DNA from: Arthrobacter sp. V1I7
Lineage (GTDB): Bacteria; Actinomycetota; Actinomycetes; Actinomycetales; Micrococcaceae
Direction: 5' to 3'
Assembly (NCBI RefSeq): GCF_030817015.1
Contig: NZ_JAUSYS010000001.1
Coordinates: forward strand, 1,116,001-1,180,000
Length of the DNA stretch: 64,000 nucleotides
Numbering within the stretch: the first letter of the stretch is position 1; each line of letters begins with the position of its first letter. The notes under the pieces were generated by a model, which did not search any database, was not told the origin of the DNA, and worked only from the letters and a program-made list of their open reading frames with translations. A program made the translations under genes and the position numbers. Positions 52,257 through 60,359 of the stretch are shown here, piece after piece.

Positions 52257-52285
52257 TTGTACAACGCCGGACCCTCCCCTAGTTT
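52257..52285 (+). promoter_or_regulatory. Promoter of the Tad operon
   Basis: TTGTAC (52257-52262), a 17-base spacer and TAGTTT (52280-52285) predict a start near 52292. A small hairpin CCTGCC-TCTGC-GGCAGG (52298-52314) lies in the leader. Confidence 0.6.
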
Positions 52286-52338
52286 TAACCCAATTGCCCT
52301 GCCTCTGCGGCAGGCTGGCAGTCCTATTGGGGGCCCGC

Positions 52339-53562
52339 ATGGAGGCTGTACGCATTGTTGAGGACGAAGTCCGCGAGCTGATCAGACGCCGCGGACTGGA
52401 CCCGCTGCGGCAGGCCGGGGAAGTCCGGCGTCTCGTGGAGGCGGCCGTCAGCGATTACGACGAGCGGGCATTGCTGGCGCCGTTGCCGCCGATCGGCCCG
52501 CTGGAACCGGCCAGACGATTCGTCTTCGACGCCGTGGCTGGCTTCGGCGCGTTGCAGCCGCTGCTGGACGATCCCGGAATCGAGGAGGTCTGGCTCAACG
52601 CACCGCATGAGGTCTATGTGGCCCGCAACGGCGAATCGGAGCTTACCTCCGTCTCCCTCACGGACCAGCAGGTCCGGGACCTGGTCGAGCGGATGCTTAA
52701 GAGTTCGGGGCGGCGCCTCGACCTGTCCTCGCCCTTCGTTGATGCCGCCCTTCCCGATGGATCGCGGCTCCACGTCGTGATTCCGGACATCACCCGGCGG
52801 TACTGGGCCGTTAACATCCGCAAGTTCATTGTCAAAGCCAGCAGGCTCGAGCACCTGGTGGAGCTGGGAACACTCACGCCGCAGGCGGCACGTTTTCTCG
52901 GTGCGGCGGTGGCCAGCGGCCTGAACATCCTGGTGTCCGGCGCGACCCAGGCAGGCAAGACCACGATGCTGAACTGCCTCGCCGCCGGGATCGGCACCCG
53001 TGAGCGGGTCATTACGGTGGAGGAAATCTTCGAACTGCAGTTTCCGCTTCGCGACGTTGTGGGTCTGCAGTGCCGGCAACCGAACCTGGAGGGGGAAGGC
53101 GAGATTCCCCTGCGCCGGCTCGTCAAGGAAGCCCTGCGCATGCGGCCGGACCGGCTGGTGGTCGGCGAAGTCAGGGAGGCCGAAAGCCTCGACATGCTCA
53201 TTGCCTTGAATTCCGGGCTGCCCGGGATGTGCACGATCCATGCCAATTCCGCCCACGACGCCGTGACGAAGCTGTGTACGCTCCCGTTGCTGGCCGGGGA
53301 GAACATTTCCAGCGCTTTCGTCGTTCCCACCGTGGCCTCGTGTATCGACCTGGTGGTGCACTGCAGCAGGCACGCCAACGGCCGCCGGCAGGTAACGGAG
53401 ATCCTTTCGCTCGGACGCAGAGTCGAAAACGGCATCATTGAATCCTCCATGGTGTTTGCCCTGGCCGACGGACAGCTTCAGCCGAAAGCCAATTCCATGC
53501 CCGCGGTGGAGAAATTCGCGCGGTCCGGGTACGACGTCGCCGCGTTGCTGGAGCCTCGCTGA
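52339..53562 (+). CDS. cpaF: Tad pilus assembly ATPase, CpaF/TadA-like
   Basis: This 407-aa secretion ATPase powers Flp/Tad pilus assembly. It has an N-terminal helical domain, Walker A GATQAGKT (201-208), an Asp-box-like VEEIFELQ, Walker B LVVGEVREAES and the His box CTIHANSAHDAVTK. ATG 52339 fits the transcript start; open sequence upstream precedes the promoter. Its stop overlaps tadB. The operon order cpaF-tadB-tadC-pilin-tadE-tadG parallels Rv3659c-Rv3654c of M. tuberculosis but lacks the adjacent Ssd/CpaE gene. Confidence 0.93.
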   Translation: MEAVRIVEDEVRELIRRRGLDPLRQAGEVRRLVEAAVSDYDERALLAPLPPIGPLEPARRFVFDAVAGFGALQPLLDDPGIEEVWLNAPHEVYVARNGESELTSVSLTDQQVRDLVERMLKSSGRRLDLSSPFVDAALPDGSRLHVVIPDITRRYWAVNIRKFIVKASRLEHLVELGTLTPQAARFLGAAVASGLNILVSGATQAGKTTMLNCLAAGIGTRERVITVEEIFELQFPLRDVVGLQCRQPNLEGEGEIPLRRLVKEALRMRPDRLVVGEVREAESLDMLIALNSGLPGMCTIHANSAHDAVTKLCTLPLLAGENISSAFVVPTVASCIDLVVHCSRHANGRRQVTEILSLGRRVENGIIESSMVFALADGQLQPKANSMPAVEKFARSGYDVAALLEPR

Positions 53563-54416
53563 TGGCGCCGCTGCTGGGCGTGCTCGCGGGCGCAGGGCTC
53601 CTGCTGATCTGGTGGTCCGCCTGGGAGCAGCCGCCACCGGCCGAGCGTGCCCCCCGCATCCGCCGGCTGGAGGATCTCTTGCTGACGGCGGGGATCGAGA
53701 AGGTCACCGGACCGGGTCTGGTGGCAAGCTGTCTCGGTGTCGGAGCTTTTACGATCATCGTCTTCTTCGCGCTGACCCGGTCCTGGCCGATCTCGGGCTG
53801 CTTCGGCTTGTTCGGCGCCTGGTTGCCGTTGGCCGTCGTTCGCTGGCGCGCCCGGAAACGTACTGCCGTCCTGCGTCAGCTCTGGCCTGACGTCGTTGAC
53901 CATCTGCGATCCGCCATCCGCGCCGGCCTGTCGTTGCCCGAGGCTCTCATCCAGCTCGGAGACAACGGCCCTCTGGAGCTCCGGCCCGTATTCCGCGACT
54001 TCGGTTCCGATTACCGTTCGGGAGGCCAGTTCGATCCGTCGCTGACCAGGCTGAAGGATCGTCTGGCAGACCCTGTGGCGGACAGAATTGTCGAGGCCCT
54101 CCGGCTGACCCGCGAAGTGGGCGGCTCAGACCTGGGCCGCCTGCTGGGAACGCTTGCCGAATTCCTGAGGGAGAGCGCCCGCACCCGCAGCGAATTGGAG
54201 GCCCGGCAGTCCTGGACAGTCAATGCAGCCCGCCTCGCGGTCGCCGCGCCGTGGATCGTGCTCGTGCTGTTGGCGAGCAGACCTGAGGCCGTCGCGGCGT
54301 ACAACACGCCGGCCGGAGCCGGCGTACTGATGGGCGGTCTCGCAGTCTCCCTCATCTCCTATGCCGTCATGCTTCGTATCGGGGCGCTTCCGGAAGATGC
54401 GAGGGTCCTGCGATGA
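53562..54416 (+). CDS. tadB: Tad inner-membrane platform protein TadB-like
   Basis: This 284-aa type II secretion F family protein has spans at about 1-20, 57-95 (GVGAFTIIVFFALT and the following span) and the C-terminal AAPWIVLVLLASRPEAVAAYNTP region. A cytoplasmic domain holds the conserved RAGLSLPEALIQLG segment. It forms the pilus platform with TadC. The start overlaps the cpaF stop by one base, and the stop overlaps tadC (ATGA). Confidence 0.9.
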   Translation: MAPLLGVLAGAGLLLIWWSAWEQPPPAERAPRIRRLEDLLLTAGIEKVTGPGLVASCLGVGAFTIIVFFALTRSWPISGCFGLFGAWLPLAVVRWRARKRTAVLRQLWPDVVDHLRSAIRAGLSLPEALIQLGDNGPLELRPVFRDFGSDYRSGGQFDPSLTRLKDRLADPVADRIVEALRLTREVGGSDLGRLLGTLAEFLRESARTRSELEARQSWTVNAARLAVAAPWIVLVLLASRPEAVAAYNTPAGAGVLMGGLAVSLISYAVMLRIGALPEDARVLR

Positions 54417-55354
54417 GCGGGCTCATGGCCGCCGCCGCAGCTTGCGGAGTGGTCCTCGGCGCCGGACTCTGGCTCGTCCTCGTGAGGCTGCCGTTCATGC
54501 GGCCCACCACTTTCACCGAGCGCATCGGGCCCCAGTTGAAGTCACATAACCTGGAATCGCGGCTCCTGCGGCAGGTCCCGCGAAATGTCACGCCGTTCGG
54601 TCCACTTGAGCGGATTCTGCGGCCTGTACTCCGTGACGCACTCGCCTCACTGGGCAGGATCAACCCCGGCACCTCGGCCTTGACGCGCCGGCTGGCCCGG
54701 GCCGGGACCAACAAGCCGCCGGTTGACTTCCGGGCGGAACAGCTGCTGTGGGGCGCGACCGGCTTTGTCCTGGCTGTCGGCGCGGTGGTGGTTGCAGGCG
54801 CCTCCGGGCGGTTCAGCCCCACTGCTGCTGTAGCGATCGTCCTGGGCGGTGCCGGCGGCGGCTACCTGCTGAGGGACTACGTGCTGTCCGTGCAGATCAA
54901 GAGGCGGGAAGCCCGCATGGTGGCGGAATTCCCCAGCATCGCCGAACTCATGGCGCTCGCCGTCAGCGCGGGCGAGAGCGCCACCGGCGCCCTGGATCGG
55001 GTTTGCCGCACCGCGCGGGGCGAGTTGTCGAAGGAATTCACCCGCGTTCTCGCCGAGACCAGAGCGGGAACTCCGCTGGTCGACGCCCTGCAGGAGTTCT
55101 CAGCCAGGACGGATCTGGGACCGCTGATCCGATTCGTGGATGGCATGATCGTGGCCGTCGAACGCGGTACGCCGCTGGCCGACGTGCTGAGGGCGCAGGC
55201 GCAGGATGTCAGGGACACCGCGAAACGCGAGCTGATGGAATCGGCCGGAAAAAAGGAAATCGGAATGATGGTGCCGTTGGTCTTTGGCGTATTACCGCTC
55301 ACGGTCGTCTTTGCCGTGTTCCCTGGTCTGGCTGCCATCAGCCTCGGACTGTAG
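54413..55354 (+). CDS. tadC: Tad inner-membrane platform protein TadC-like
   Basis: This 313-aa type II secretion F family protein has an N-terminal span, a pair of spans near 115-155, a cytoplasmic domain with MALAVSAGESATGALDRV and a last span (MVPLVFGVLPLTVVFAVFPG). It pairs with TadB. ATG 54413 overlaps the tadB stop. About 100 bases without a gene follow before the pilin-like gene. Confidence 0.92.
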   Translation: MSGLMAAAAACGVVLGAGLWLVLVRLPFMRPTTFTERIGPQLKSHNLESRLLRQVPRNVTPFGPLERILRPVLRDALASLGRINPGTSALTRRLARAGTNKPPVDFRAEQLLWGATGFVLAVGAVVVAGASGRFSPTAAVAIVLGGAGGGYLLRDYVLSVQIKRREARMVAEFPSIAELMALAVSAGESATGALDRVCRTARGELSKEFTRVLAETRAGTPLVDALQEFSARTDLGPLIRFVDGMIVAVERGTPLADVLRAQAQDVRDTAKRELMESAGKKEIGMMVPLVFGVLPLTVVFAVFPGLAAISLGL

Positions 55355-55451
55355 GTGGAAACAACCCGGATAAAAACAGCTCGGGCCAAACAGCGGCAGG
55401 AACAGGACCACGGGCGGACAAAGCTCCGACCACAAACACAAAGGGGACACA

Positions 55452-55700
55452 GTGAAATTCATCGGTATCCGCACGGCGTTGTCGATCTTCATCTTGAGCA
55501 CGCTCCTTCGGCGGCCCGCGGCCCCGGCGGGACGAACATACCGGAGTTCCCCTGACCGGGACCACCATGAGCGCGGGGACGTGCCGGGATGGGTGATGAT
55601 CACCTTGATGTCGGCCGTTCTCGTCGCCGCACTGCTTGCACTCGCGGGGCCGGCACTCGAGGGACTGTTCAACCAGGCAATGGACAAGGTCGGGCAGTAG
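55452..55700 (+). CDS. Small Tad pilin-like protein
   Basis: This 82-aa protein sits where the Flp pilin gene is expected. Residues 43-82 (ERGDVPGWVMITLMSAVLVA and the following LLALAGPALEGLFNQAMDK) form a single hydrophobic helix with a short tail, as in Flp pilins. It lacks the usual G/xxxxEY cleavage pattern, and has an extra N-terminal hydrophobic stretch and a charged middle. GTG 55452 has AAGGGG seven bases upstream. It may be the pilin of this system or a minor subunit. Confidence 0.65.
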   Translation: MKFIGIRTALSIFILSTLLRRPAAPAGRTYRSSPDRDHHERGDVPGWVMITLMSAVLVAALLALAGPALEGLFNQAMDKVGQ

Positions 55701-55703
55701 CGC

Positions 55704-56129
55704 GTGGCGGTGCCCGGCGAACGCTGGGGCTGCGTCCGGCGGGGCAACGTTCGGCACAAAGCCGAGGAACGAGGCGCGGCCGTGGTGGACTTCGTCCTTG
55801 TCGGCGGCCTGCTGACGCTGTTCTTTATGGCCATCATCCAGCTCACCCTGGTCCTCCACGTCCGGAACACCCTGATCGACGCGGCGGCCTCCGGCGCCAG
55901 ATACGGCACGCTCGCGGACCGCAGCGCCGCGGATGCCGGCGACCGGACGGCCCAGCTGATCGGTGTGGCGCTCAGCCCCGGCTTCGCCAACGAGGTGAGC
56001 ACGACTGAGACCATCTACCAGGGCATCCCTACGCTGGAGGTGACCGTCCGCGCCCCGCTGCCGGTGATCGGCCTGATCGGGCCGCGCGAAACCCTGGAGG
56101 TGAGGGGGCATGCCGCCATCCGGCCCTGA
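55704..56129 (+). CDS. TadE-like pilus assembly protein
   Basis: This 141-aa protein has the TadE pattern EERGAAVVDFVLVGGLLTLF (about 22-41), a prepilin-like N-terminus followed by one hydrophobic helix, and an extracytoplasmic part. TadE-type pseudopilins support pilus assembly. GTG 55704 lies three bases after the pilin-like gene; no strong ribosome site is seen, so it may depend on coupling. The next gene starts 20 bases before its stop. Confidence 0.83.
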   Translation: MAVPGERWGCVRRGNVRHKAEERGAAVVDFVLVGGLLTLFFMAIIQLTLVLHVRNTLIDAAASGARYGTLADRSAADAGDRTAQLIGVALSPGFANEVSTTETIYQGIPTLEVTVRAPLPVIGLIGPRETLEVRGHAAIRP

Positions 56130-56547
56130 CAACGGCTCCGAGCAGGGGAGCGCGGTAGTGGAATTCACCTTTCTGTCCTTGCTGCTGATGGTCCCGCTCG
56201 TCTACTTCATCATCACCGTCGGACAGATCCAGGCAGGTTCCTTCGCCGTGGTCGGCGCTGCGGACCAGGCCGCCAAGGTCTTCGTGGCCCAGCCGGACGC
56301 CGCGAGCGGCCGGGCCGCCGCGGAACAGGCCGTCCTGCTGGCGCTCGCTGACCACGGGTATGAGCCGGCCAACGCCAGGCTGGACACCAGTTGCCAACCG
56401 GCGGACTGCACTGCCGCCGGGTCTGCCGTCACCGCCACCGTCCAGCTCACCGTGCCCCTGCCCTTTGTTCCGTTCAGTGAAGCCCTTCAGCTCAACGCGA
56501 GCCAGCTCACCGCCTCGGCGACCCAGCTGGTCGGACGCTTCCGGTGA
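56110..56547 (+). CDS. Second TadE-like pseudopilin
   Basis: This 145-aa protein has EQGSAVVEFTFLSLLLMVPL (about 11-30), which is the prepilin-type motif with the conserved Glu, one membrane helix, and an external part with two cysteines (TSCQPADC) that may form a disulfide. It is probably a minor pilin-like component. Its start overlaps the first TadE-like gene by 20 bases and its stop overlaps the next gene. Confidence 0.83.
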   Translation: MPPSGPDNGSEQGSAVVEFTFLSLLLMVPLVYFIITVGQIQAGSFAVVGAADQAAKVFVAQPDAASGRAAAEQAVLLALADHGYEPANARLDTSCQPADCTAAGSAVTATVQLTVPLPFVPFSEALQLNASQLTASATQLVGRFR

Positions 56548-57038
56548 GCCGCCGGCCCGCGAGTCCCGGACCGGCCGGCAGGCGGCAGCGCCCGCGACGT
56601 CCAACACCGAGGGAGGACGGCCAGATGATCGTGCTCATCATCGGCTACGTCCTGCTCGCCCTGCTCCTCGCGACCGTCGTGATGGCGGCTTCCAGCGTCT
56701 ATCTCGAACACAAGAAGCTGCTCTCGCTGGCCGACGGAGCCTCGGTGGCCGCGGCAGACAGCTTCACCCTGGGCCAGCTCGGCAGCTCCGCGGGAACGCC
56801 CACCGCTGTTCTTGACGGACGAAGGGTCAGGAGCGCCGCCGTCGACTATCTGGAGCGCAACGGTGCCTTCACCCGGTTCAACGGCCTCGCCGTCGAGCCC
56901 GGAACGGGGAGCCCGGACGGAGCCACCGCCGTCGTGACCCTGGGCGTTGCGGTCCACCCGCCGGTGGTCAACTTCCTGGTCCCCGACGGCATCCGGGTGG
57001 AGGCAAGTTCGACGGCGCGCTCGCGGCTGAGCCGCTAG
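56544..57038 (+). CDS. TadG-like protein (Rv3654c type)
   Basis: This 164-aa protein has a basic N-terminus, a span (MIVLIIGYVLLALLLATVVM, about 28-47), and the SLADGASVAAADSFTLG segment typical of TadG-type proteins, then a beta-rich external part. It lacks the von Willebrand domain of full-length TadG. GTG 56544 overlaps the previous stop. It is the last gene of the Tad operon and is followed by the tandem-repeat region. Confidence 0.78.
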   Translation: MSRRPASPGPAGRRQRPRRPTPREDGQMIVLIIGYVLLALLLATVVMAASSVYLEHKKLLSLADGASVAAADSFTLGQLGSSAGTPTAVLDGRRVRSAAVDYLERNGAFTRFNGLAVEPGTGSPDGATAVVTLGVAVHPPVVNFLVPDGIRVEASSTARSRLSR

Positions 57039-57050
57039 AGTCCCGTCGCC

Positions 57051-57240
57051 GAGGCCCGCCGGCGCGAGGCCCGCCGGCGCGAAGCCCACCGCCCGCCGGC
57101 GCGAAGCCCACCGCCCGCCGGGCGCGAGGCCCCCCGGCGCGAAGCCCACCGCCCGCCGGCGCGAAGCCCACCGCCCGCCGGCGCGAGGCCCCCCGGCGCG
57201 AAGCCCACCGCCCGCCGGCGCGAGGCCCGCCGGCTGCCGG
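57051..57240. repeat. G+C-rich nested tandem repeat between Tad operon and prfB
   Basis: The array is built of a 15-bp unit (GAGGCCCGCCGGCGC) and a 22-bp unit (GAAGCCCACCGCCCGCCGGC plus GC). By hand the unit starts are 57051, 57066, 57081, 57103, 57126, 57141, 57163, 57185, 57200 and 57222, a 22-22/23-15 super-repeat of about 60 bp present twice. Most copies hold the palindrome CGCCGGCG. It is non-coding on the plus strand. Confidence 0.92.
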
Positions 57241-57288
57241 GCTATGCCGCCGGCCGCCGCCCGGGTCGGCCGGCCAGCACGGATAGCG

Positions 57289-57294
57289 TAGGGT
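57289..57294 (+). promoter_or_regulatory. Candidate -10 of prfB
   Basis: TAGGGT lies nine bases before the prfB ATG and no Shine-Dalgarno sequence is visible, so the mRNA may be leaderless or nearly so. Confidence 0.45.
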
Positions 57295-57303
57295 TAAAAA
57301 ACC

Positions 57304-58419
57304 ATGGCTAACATCGATTTTCCCGCAGAAATCCGCGCGCTGCGCGCCACCTACGCCTCCATTGAAAACGTTTCGAATGTCGAGGCGCTGAAGGAAGACA
57401 TCGCGGAGCTGAGCGAACGCGCGGGCGAGCCCAACCTCTGGGACGACCCCGCCGCCGCCCAGGTGATCACCTCCCGGCTCTCGCACCGCCAGTCCGAACT
57501 GGCGCGCCTGGATTCGCTCGTCTCCCGGATCGATGACCTCGAGGTCCTGGTCGAGCTGGGCCAGGACGAGGACGACGCCGCCTCCATGGGCGAGGCTGCC
57601 GCGGAGCTGGAATCGATCCGGAAAGCCCTGAAGGACCTCGAAGTGGTCACCCTGCTCTCCGGCGAATTCGATGTCCGCGAAGCCGTGGTCACCATCCGCG
57701 CCGGCGCCGGCGGCGTGGACGCCGCCGACTTCGCCGAGATGCTGATGCGGATGTACCTGCGCTGGGCCGAACGCCACGGCTACCCGACCACCATCATGGA
57801 CACCTCCTACGCCGAAGAGGCCGGGCTGAAATCCGCGACCTTCGAGGTCAAGGCGCCCTACGCCTACGGCACCCTGAGCGTCGAGGCCGGCACCCACCGC
57901 CTGGTCCGGATCAGCCCCTTCGACAACCAGGGCCGCCGCCAGACGTCCTTCGCCGCCGTCGAGGTGATCCCGCTGATCGAACAGACCGACTCCATCGACA
58001 TCCCGGACAACGAAATCCGCGTCGATGTGTTCCGCTCCTCCGGCCCGGGCGGCCAGTCCGTCAACACCACCGACTCCGCCGTGCGCCTGACCCACATCCC
58101 CACCGGCACGGTGGTGTCCATGCAGAACGAGAAGTCCCAGCTGCAGAACCGTGCGGCGGCCCTGCGGGTGCTGCAGTCCCGCCTCCTGCTGCTCAAGAAG
58201 GAGCAGGAGGACGCCGAAAAGAAGGCGTTCGCCGGCGACGTGAAAGCCTCCTGGGGCGACCAGATGCGCTCCTACGTGCTCAACCCCTACCAGATGGTCA
58301 AGGACCTCCGCACCGAACATGAGGTGGGCAATACCTCCGCCGTGTTCGACGGCGAGATCGACGACTTCATCGACGCGGGCATCCGCTGGCGGACCGACAA
58401 CCGGAACGCCGAGAAGTAG
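57304..58419 (+). CDS. prfB: Peptide chain release factor 2
   Basis: This 371-aa RF2 ends translation at UGA and UAA. It has the stop-codon recognition motif SPF (204-206) and the catalytic GGQ (249-251, in [18 protein letters not shown]). The gene is a single uninterrupted frame, so the programmed frameshift known from E. coli prfB is absent. ATG 57304 follows TTAAAAAACC. It is followed by a G+C-rich palindromic region and then ftsE. Confidence 0.97.
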   Translation: MANIDFPAEIRALRATYASIENVSNVEALKEDIAELSERAGEPNLWDDPAAAQVITSRLSHRQSELARLDSLVSRIDDLEVLVELGQDEDDAASMGEAAAELESIRKALKDLEVVTLLSGEFDVREAVVTIRAGAGGVDAADFAEMLMRMYLRWAERHGYPTTIMDTSYAEEAGLKSATFEVKAPYAYGTLSVEAGTHRLVRISPFDNQGRRQTSFAAVEVIPLIEQTDSIDIPDNEIRVDVFRSSGPGGQSVNTTDSAVRLTHIPTGTVVSMQNEKSQLQNRAAALRVLQSRLLLLKKEQEDAEKKAFAGDVKASWGDQMRSYVLNPYQMVKDLRTEHEVGNTSAVFDGEIDDFIDAGIRWRTDNRNAEK

Positions 58420-58530
58420 CAGGCTCCGGCTTTAGACCGGGCGGCTCGCCGGCCGGCCGGCCGGCTGGCAGTGTCCCGGCAATCCCGCGACACACCCCGA
58501 CGCTCCGGCCCAACGGCACTTGCCCGTGCG

Positions 58531-58536
58531 TATAGT
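58531..58536 (+). promoter_or_regulatory. Candidate -10 of the ftsEX operon
   Basis: TATAGT predicts a start near 58543 and a leader of about 86 bases. No clear -35 is seen. Confidence 0.4.
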
Positions 58537-58628
58537 CGAGAAGCCGGAGCTCCCTGCCTCCCCAACGAAAGCCCGCGCACCGGCAGCAGGACTGGCCACG
58601 AGCCACGCCCCGCAGGGTACTTAGGGCC

Positions 58629-59447
58629 ATGATCCGATTCGAAAATGTCACCAAGGTCTATGACCAGAAGGCGCGTCCCGCGCTGGATTCGATCAACCTT
58701 GAGATCGACCGCGGCGAATTCGCCTTCCTGGTCGGAGCCTCGGGTTCCGGCAAGTCGACCTTCCTCCGGCTGGTCCTCAAGGAGGACCGCGCCTCCGCCG
58801 GCGCCGTCTACGTGGCCGGCCAGAACGTGGCGAAGATTTCCAGCTGGCGCGTGCCGCGGCTCCGCCGCGGGATCGGCGTCGTGTTCCAGGACTTCCGGCT
58901 GCTGCCGCAAAAGACCGTGTTCGCCAATGTCGCCTTCGCCATGCAGGTCATCGGCAAGAGCCGCAGCGTCATCCGCGACACCGTGCCCGAGGTCCTGAAG
59001 ACCGTCGGCCTGGAGGGCAAGGAGAACCGCCTGCCGCACGAACTCTCCGGCGGCGAGCAGCAGCGCGTGGCAATCGCGCGCGCCGTCGTCAACCGCCCCG
59101 GAATCCTGCTGGCCGATGAGCCCACCGGAAACCTGGACCCCACCACCTCCATGGGCATCATGGGCGTGCTGGACAAGATCAACCAGAACGGCACCACCGT
59201 GGTGATGGCCACGCACGACGACGACATCGTCAACGAAATGCGCAAACGCGTCGTCGAGCTGGAGAACGGCGTCGTGATCCGTGACGAGGCCAGGGCCCTC
59301 TATACCTCGATGGTCCCGGTCGTGGGACAGTCGCGCCGGCTCCGGGACGCCAGCGGCCGGGACCCCGAACCGGTGACGGGCTCCGTCGCCTCCAGCCGCA
59401 GCGGCGCCCGCGCCGAAGCCCGTGCCGCAGGGGAGGGCCAGCTGTGA
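58629..59447 (+). CDS. ftsE: Cell-division ABC ATPase FtsE
   Basis: FtsE is the ATPase of the FtsEX complex, which couples the division machinery to peptidoglycan hydrolases. This 272-aa protein has Walker A GASGSGKS (36-43), signature LSGGEQQR (139-146) and Walker [13 protein letters not shown]. About 40 disordered residues extend the C-terminus beyond the usual 230. ATG 58629 has only TTAGGG nearby. Its stop overlaps the ftsX start (GTGA). Confidence 0.96.
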   Translation: MIRFENVTKVYDQKARPALDSINLEIDRGEFAFLVGASGSGKSTFLRLVLKEDRASAGAVYVAGQNVAKISSWRVPRLRRGIGVVFQDFRLLPQKTVFANVAFAMQVIGKSRSVIRDTVPEVLKTVGLEGKENRLPHELSGGEQQRVAIARAVVNRPGILLADEPTGNLDPTTSMGIMGVLDKINQNGTTVVMATHDDDIVNEMRKRVVELENGVVIRDEARALYTSMVPVVGQSRRLRDASGRDPEPVTGSVASSRSGARAEARAAGEGQL

Positions 59448-60358
59448 GGCTCGCGTTCATCCTCGGCGAGATCGGCAGCGGCCTGCGCCGCAACCTGTCC
59501 ATGGTGGTCTCCGTCATCCTCGTGACCTTCGTGTCGCTGACCTTCGTCGGCGCCGCCGGCATGCTGCAGCTGCAGATCAACCAGATGAAGGGCTACTGGT
59601 ACGACAAGGTCCAGGTGGCGATCTTCCTCTGCAGTGACGGCTCGACGGCGGCCGGCTGCGCGACCGGCCCGGTCACCCCGGAGCAGCAGGAGAACCTGCG
59701 CGCCCTGCTGGAATCGCCCGCGGTGGCCCAGTACGTCAACGACTTCCAGTTCGAGTCCAAGGACGACGCCTACAAGCATTTCAAGGAACAGTTCTCCAAT
59801 TCCCCGATCGTCGATTCCGTGACGCCGGACCAGCTGCCGGCGTCGTTCCGGATCAACATGAAGGACCCGGAGAAGTACCAGATCATCAGCGAGACCTTCT
59901 CCTCGCAGGCCGGCGTGGAGACCGTCATCGACCAGCGCCAGCTGCTGGAACGGCTGTTCTCCGCGATGAACGCCGCCTCCCTCGTGGCGGTCAGCATCGC
60001 CGGCGTGATGATCGTCTGCGCGATCCTGCTGATCGCCACCACCATCCGGCTGTCCGCGTTCAGCCGCCGCCGCGAAACCGGCATCATGCGCCTCGTAGGC
60101 GCCTCCAAGATGGTGATCCAGCTGCCGTTCATCCTAGAGGGCGTGATCGCGGCCGTGATCGGCGCGGCCCTGGCCTCGGCCACGCTCTGGGCGGTGGCGC
60201 AGTTCTTCCTCGGCGACTATCTGTCCCAGCAGTACCCGGACACCGCCTTCATCTCACCCGGCCAGACACTGATCCTGGCCCCGGCCCTGATCGGCACGGG
60301 CGTCCTCCTGGCCGGTATCTCCTCACTGATCACCCTCCGCCGTTACCTGAGGGTCTAG
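59444..60358 (+). CDS. ftsX: Cell-division ABC permease FtsX
   Basis: This 304-aa membrane partner of FtsE has the typical layout: cytoplasmic start ([17 protein letters not shown]), a first span (about 20-45), a large extracellular loop (about 50-175, probable hydrolase-binding site), and three more spans ([19 protein letters not shown] near 185, [23 protein letters not shown] near 230, and one near 280). GTG 59444 overlaps ftsE. The M23 peptidase gene begins one base after its stop. Confidence 0.95.
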   Translation: MRLAFILGEIGSGLRRNLSMVVSVILVTFVSLTFVGAAGMLQLQINQMKGYWYDKVQVAIFLCSDGSTAAGCATGPVTPEQQENLRALLESPAVAQYVNDFQFESKDDAYKHFKEQFSNSPIVDSVTPDQLPASFRINMKDPEKYQIISETFSSQAGVETVIDQRQLLERLFSAMNAASLVAVSIAGVMIVCAILLIATTIRLSAFSRRRETGIMRLVGASKMVIQLPFILEGVIAAVIGAALASATLWAVAQFFLGDYLSQQYPDTAFISPGQTLILAPALIGTGVLLAGISSLITLRRYLRV

Positions 60359-60359
60359 C

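Noticed and set aside
57051..57240. CRISPR array
   Set aside because: Units are contiguous without unique spacers, and no cas genes are nearby.
57304..57400. Programmed frameshift in prfB
   Set aside because: The gene is one continuous frame with no early in-frame TGA, so no recoding is needed.
56968..58320. A 450-codon minus-strand frame through the repeat array and prfB
   Set aside because: It is antisense to prfB and translates the tandem repeat as low-complexity sequence.
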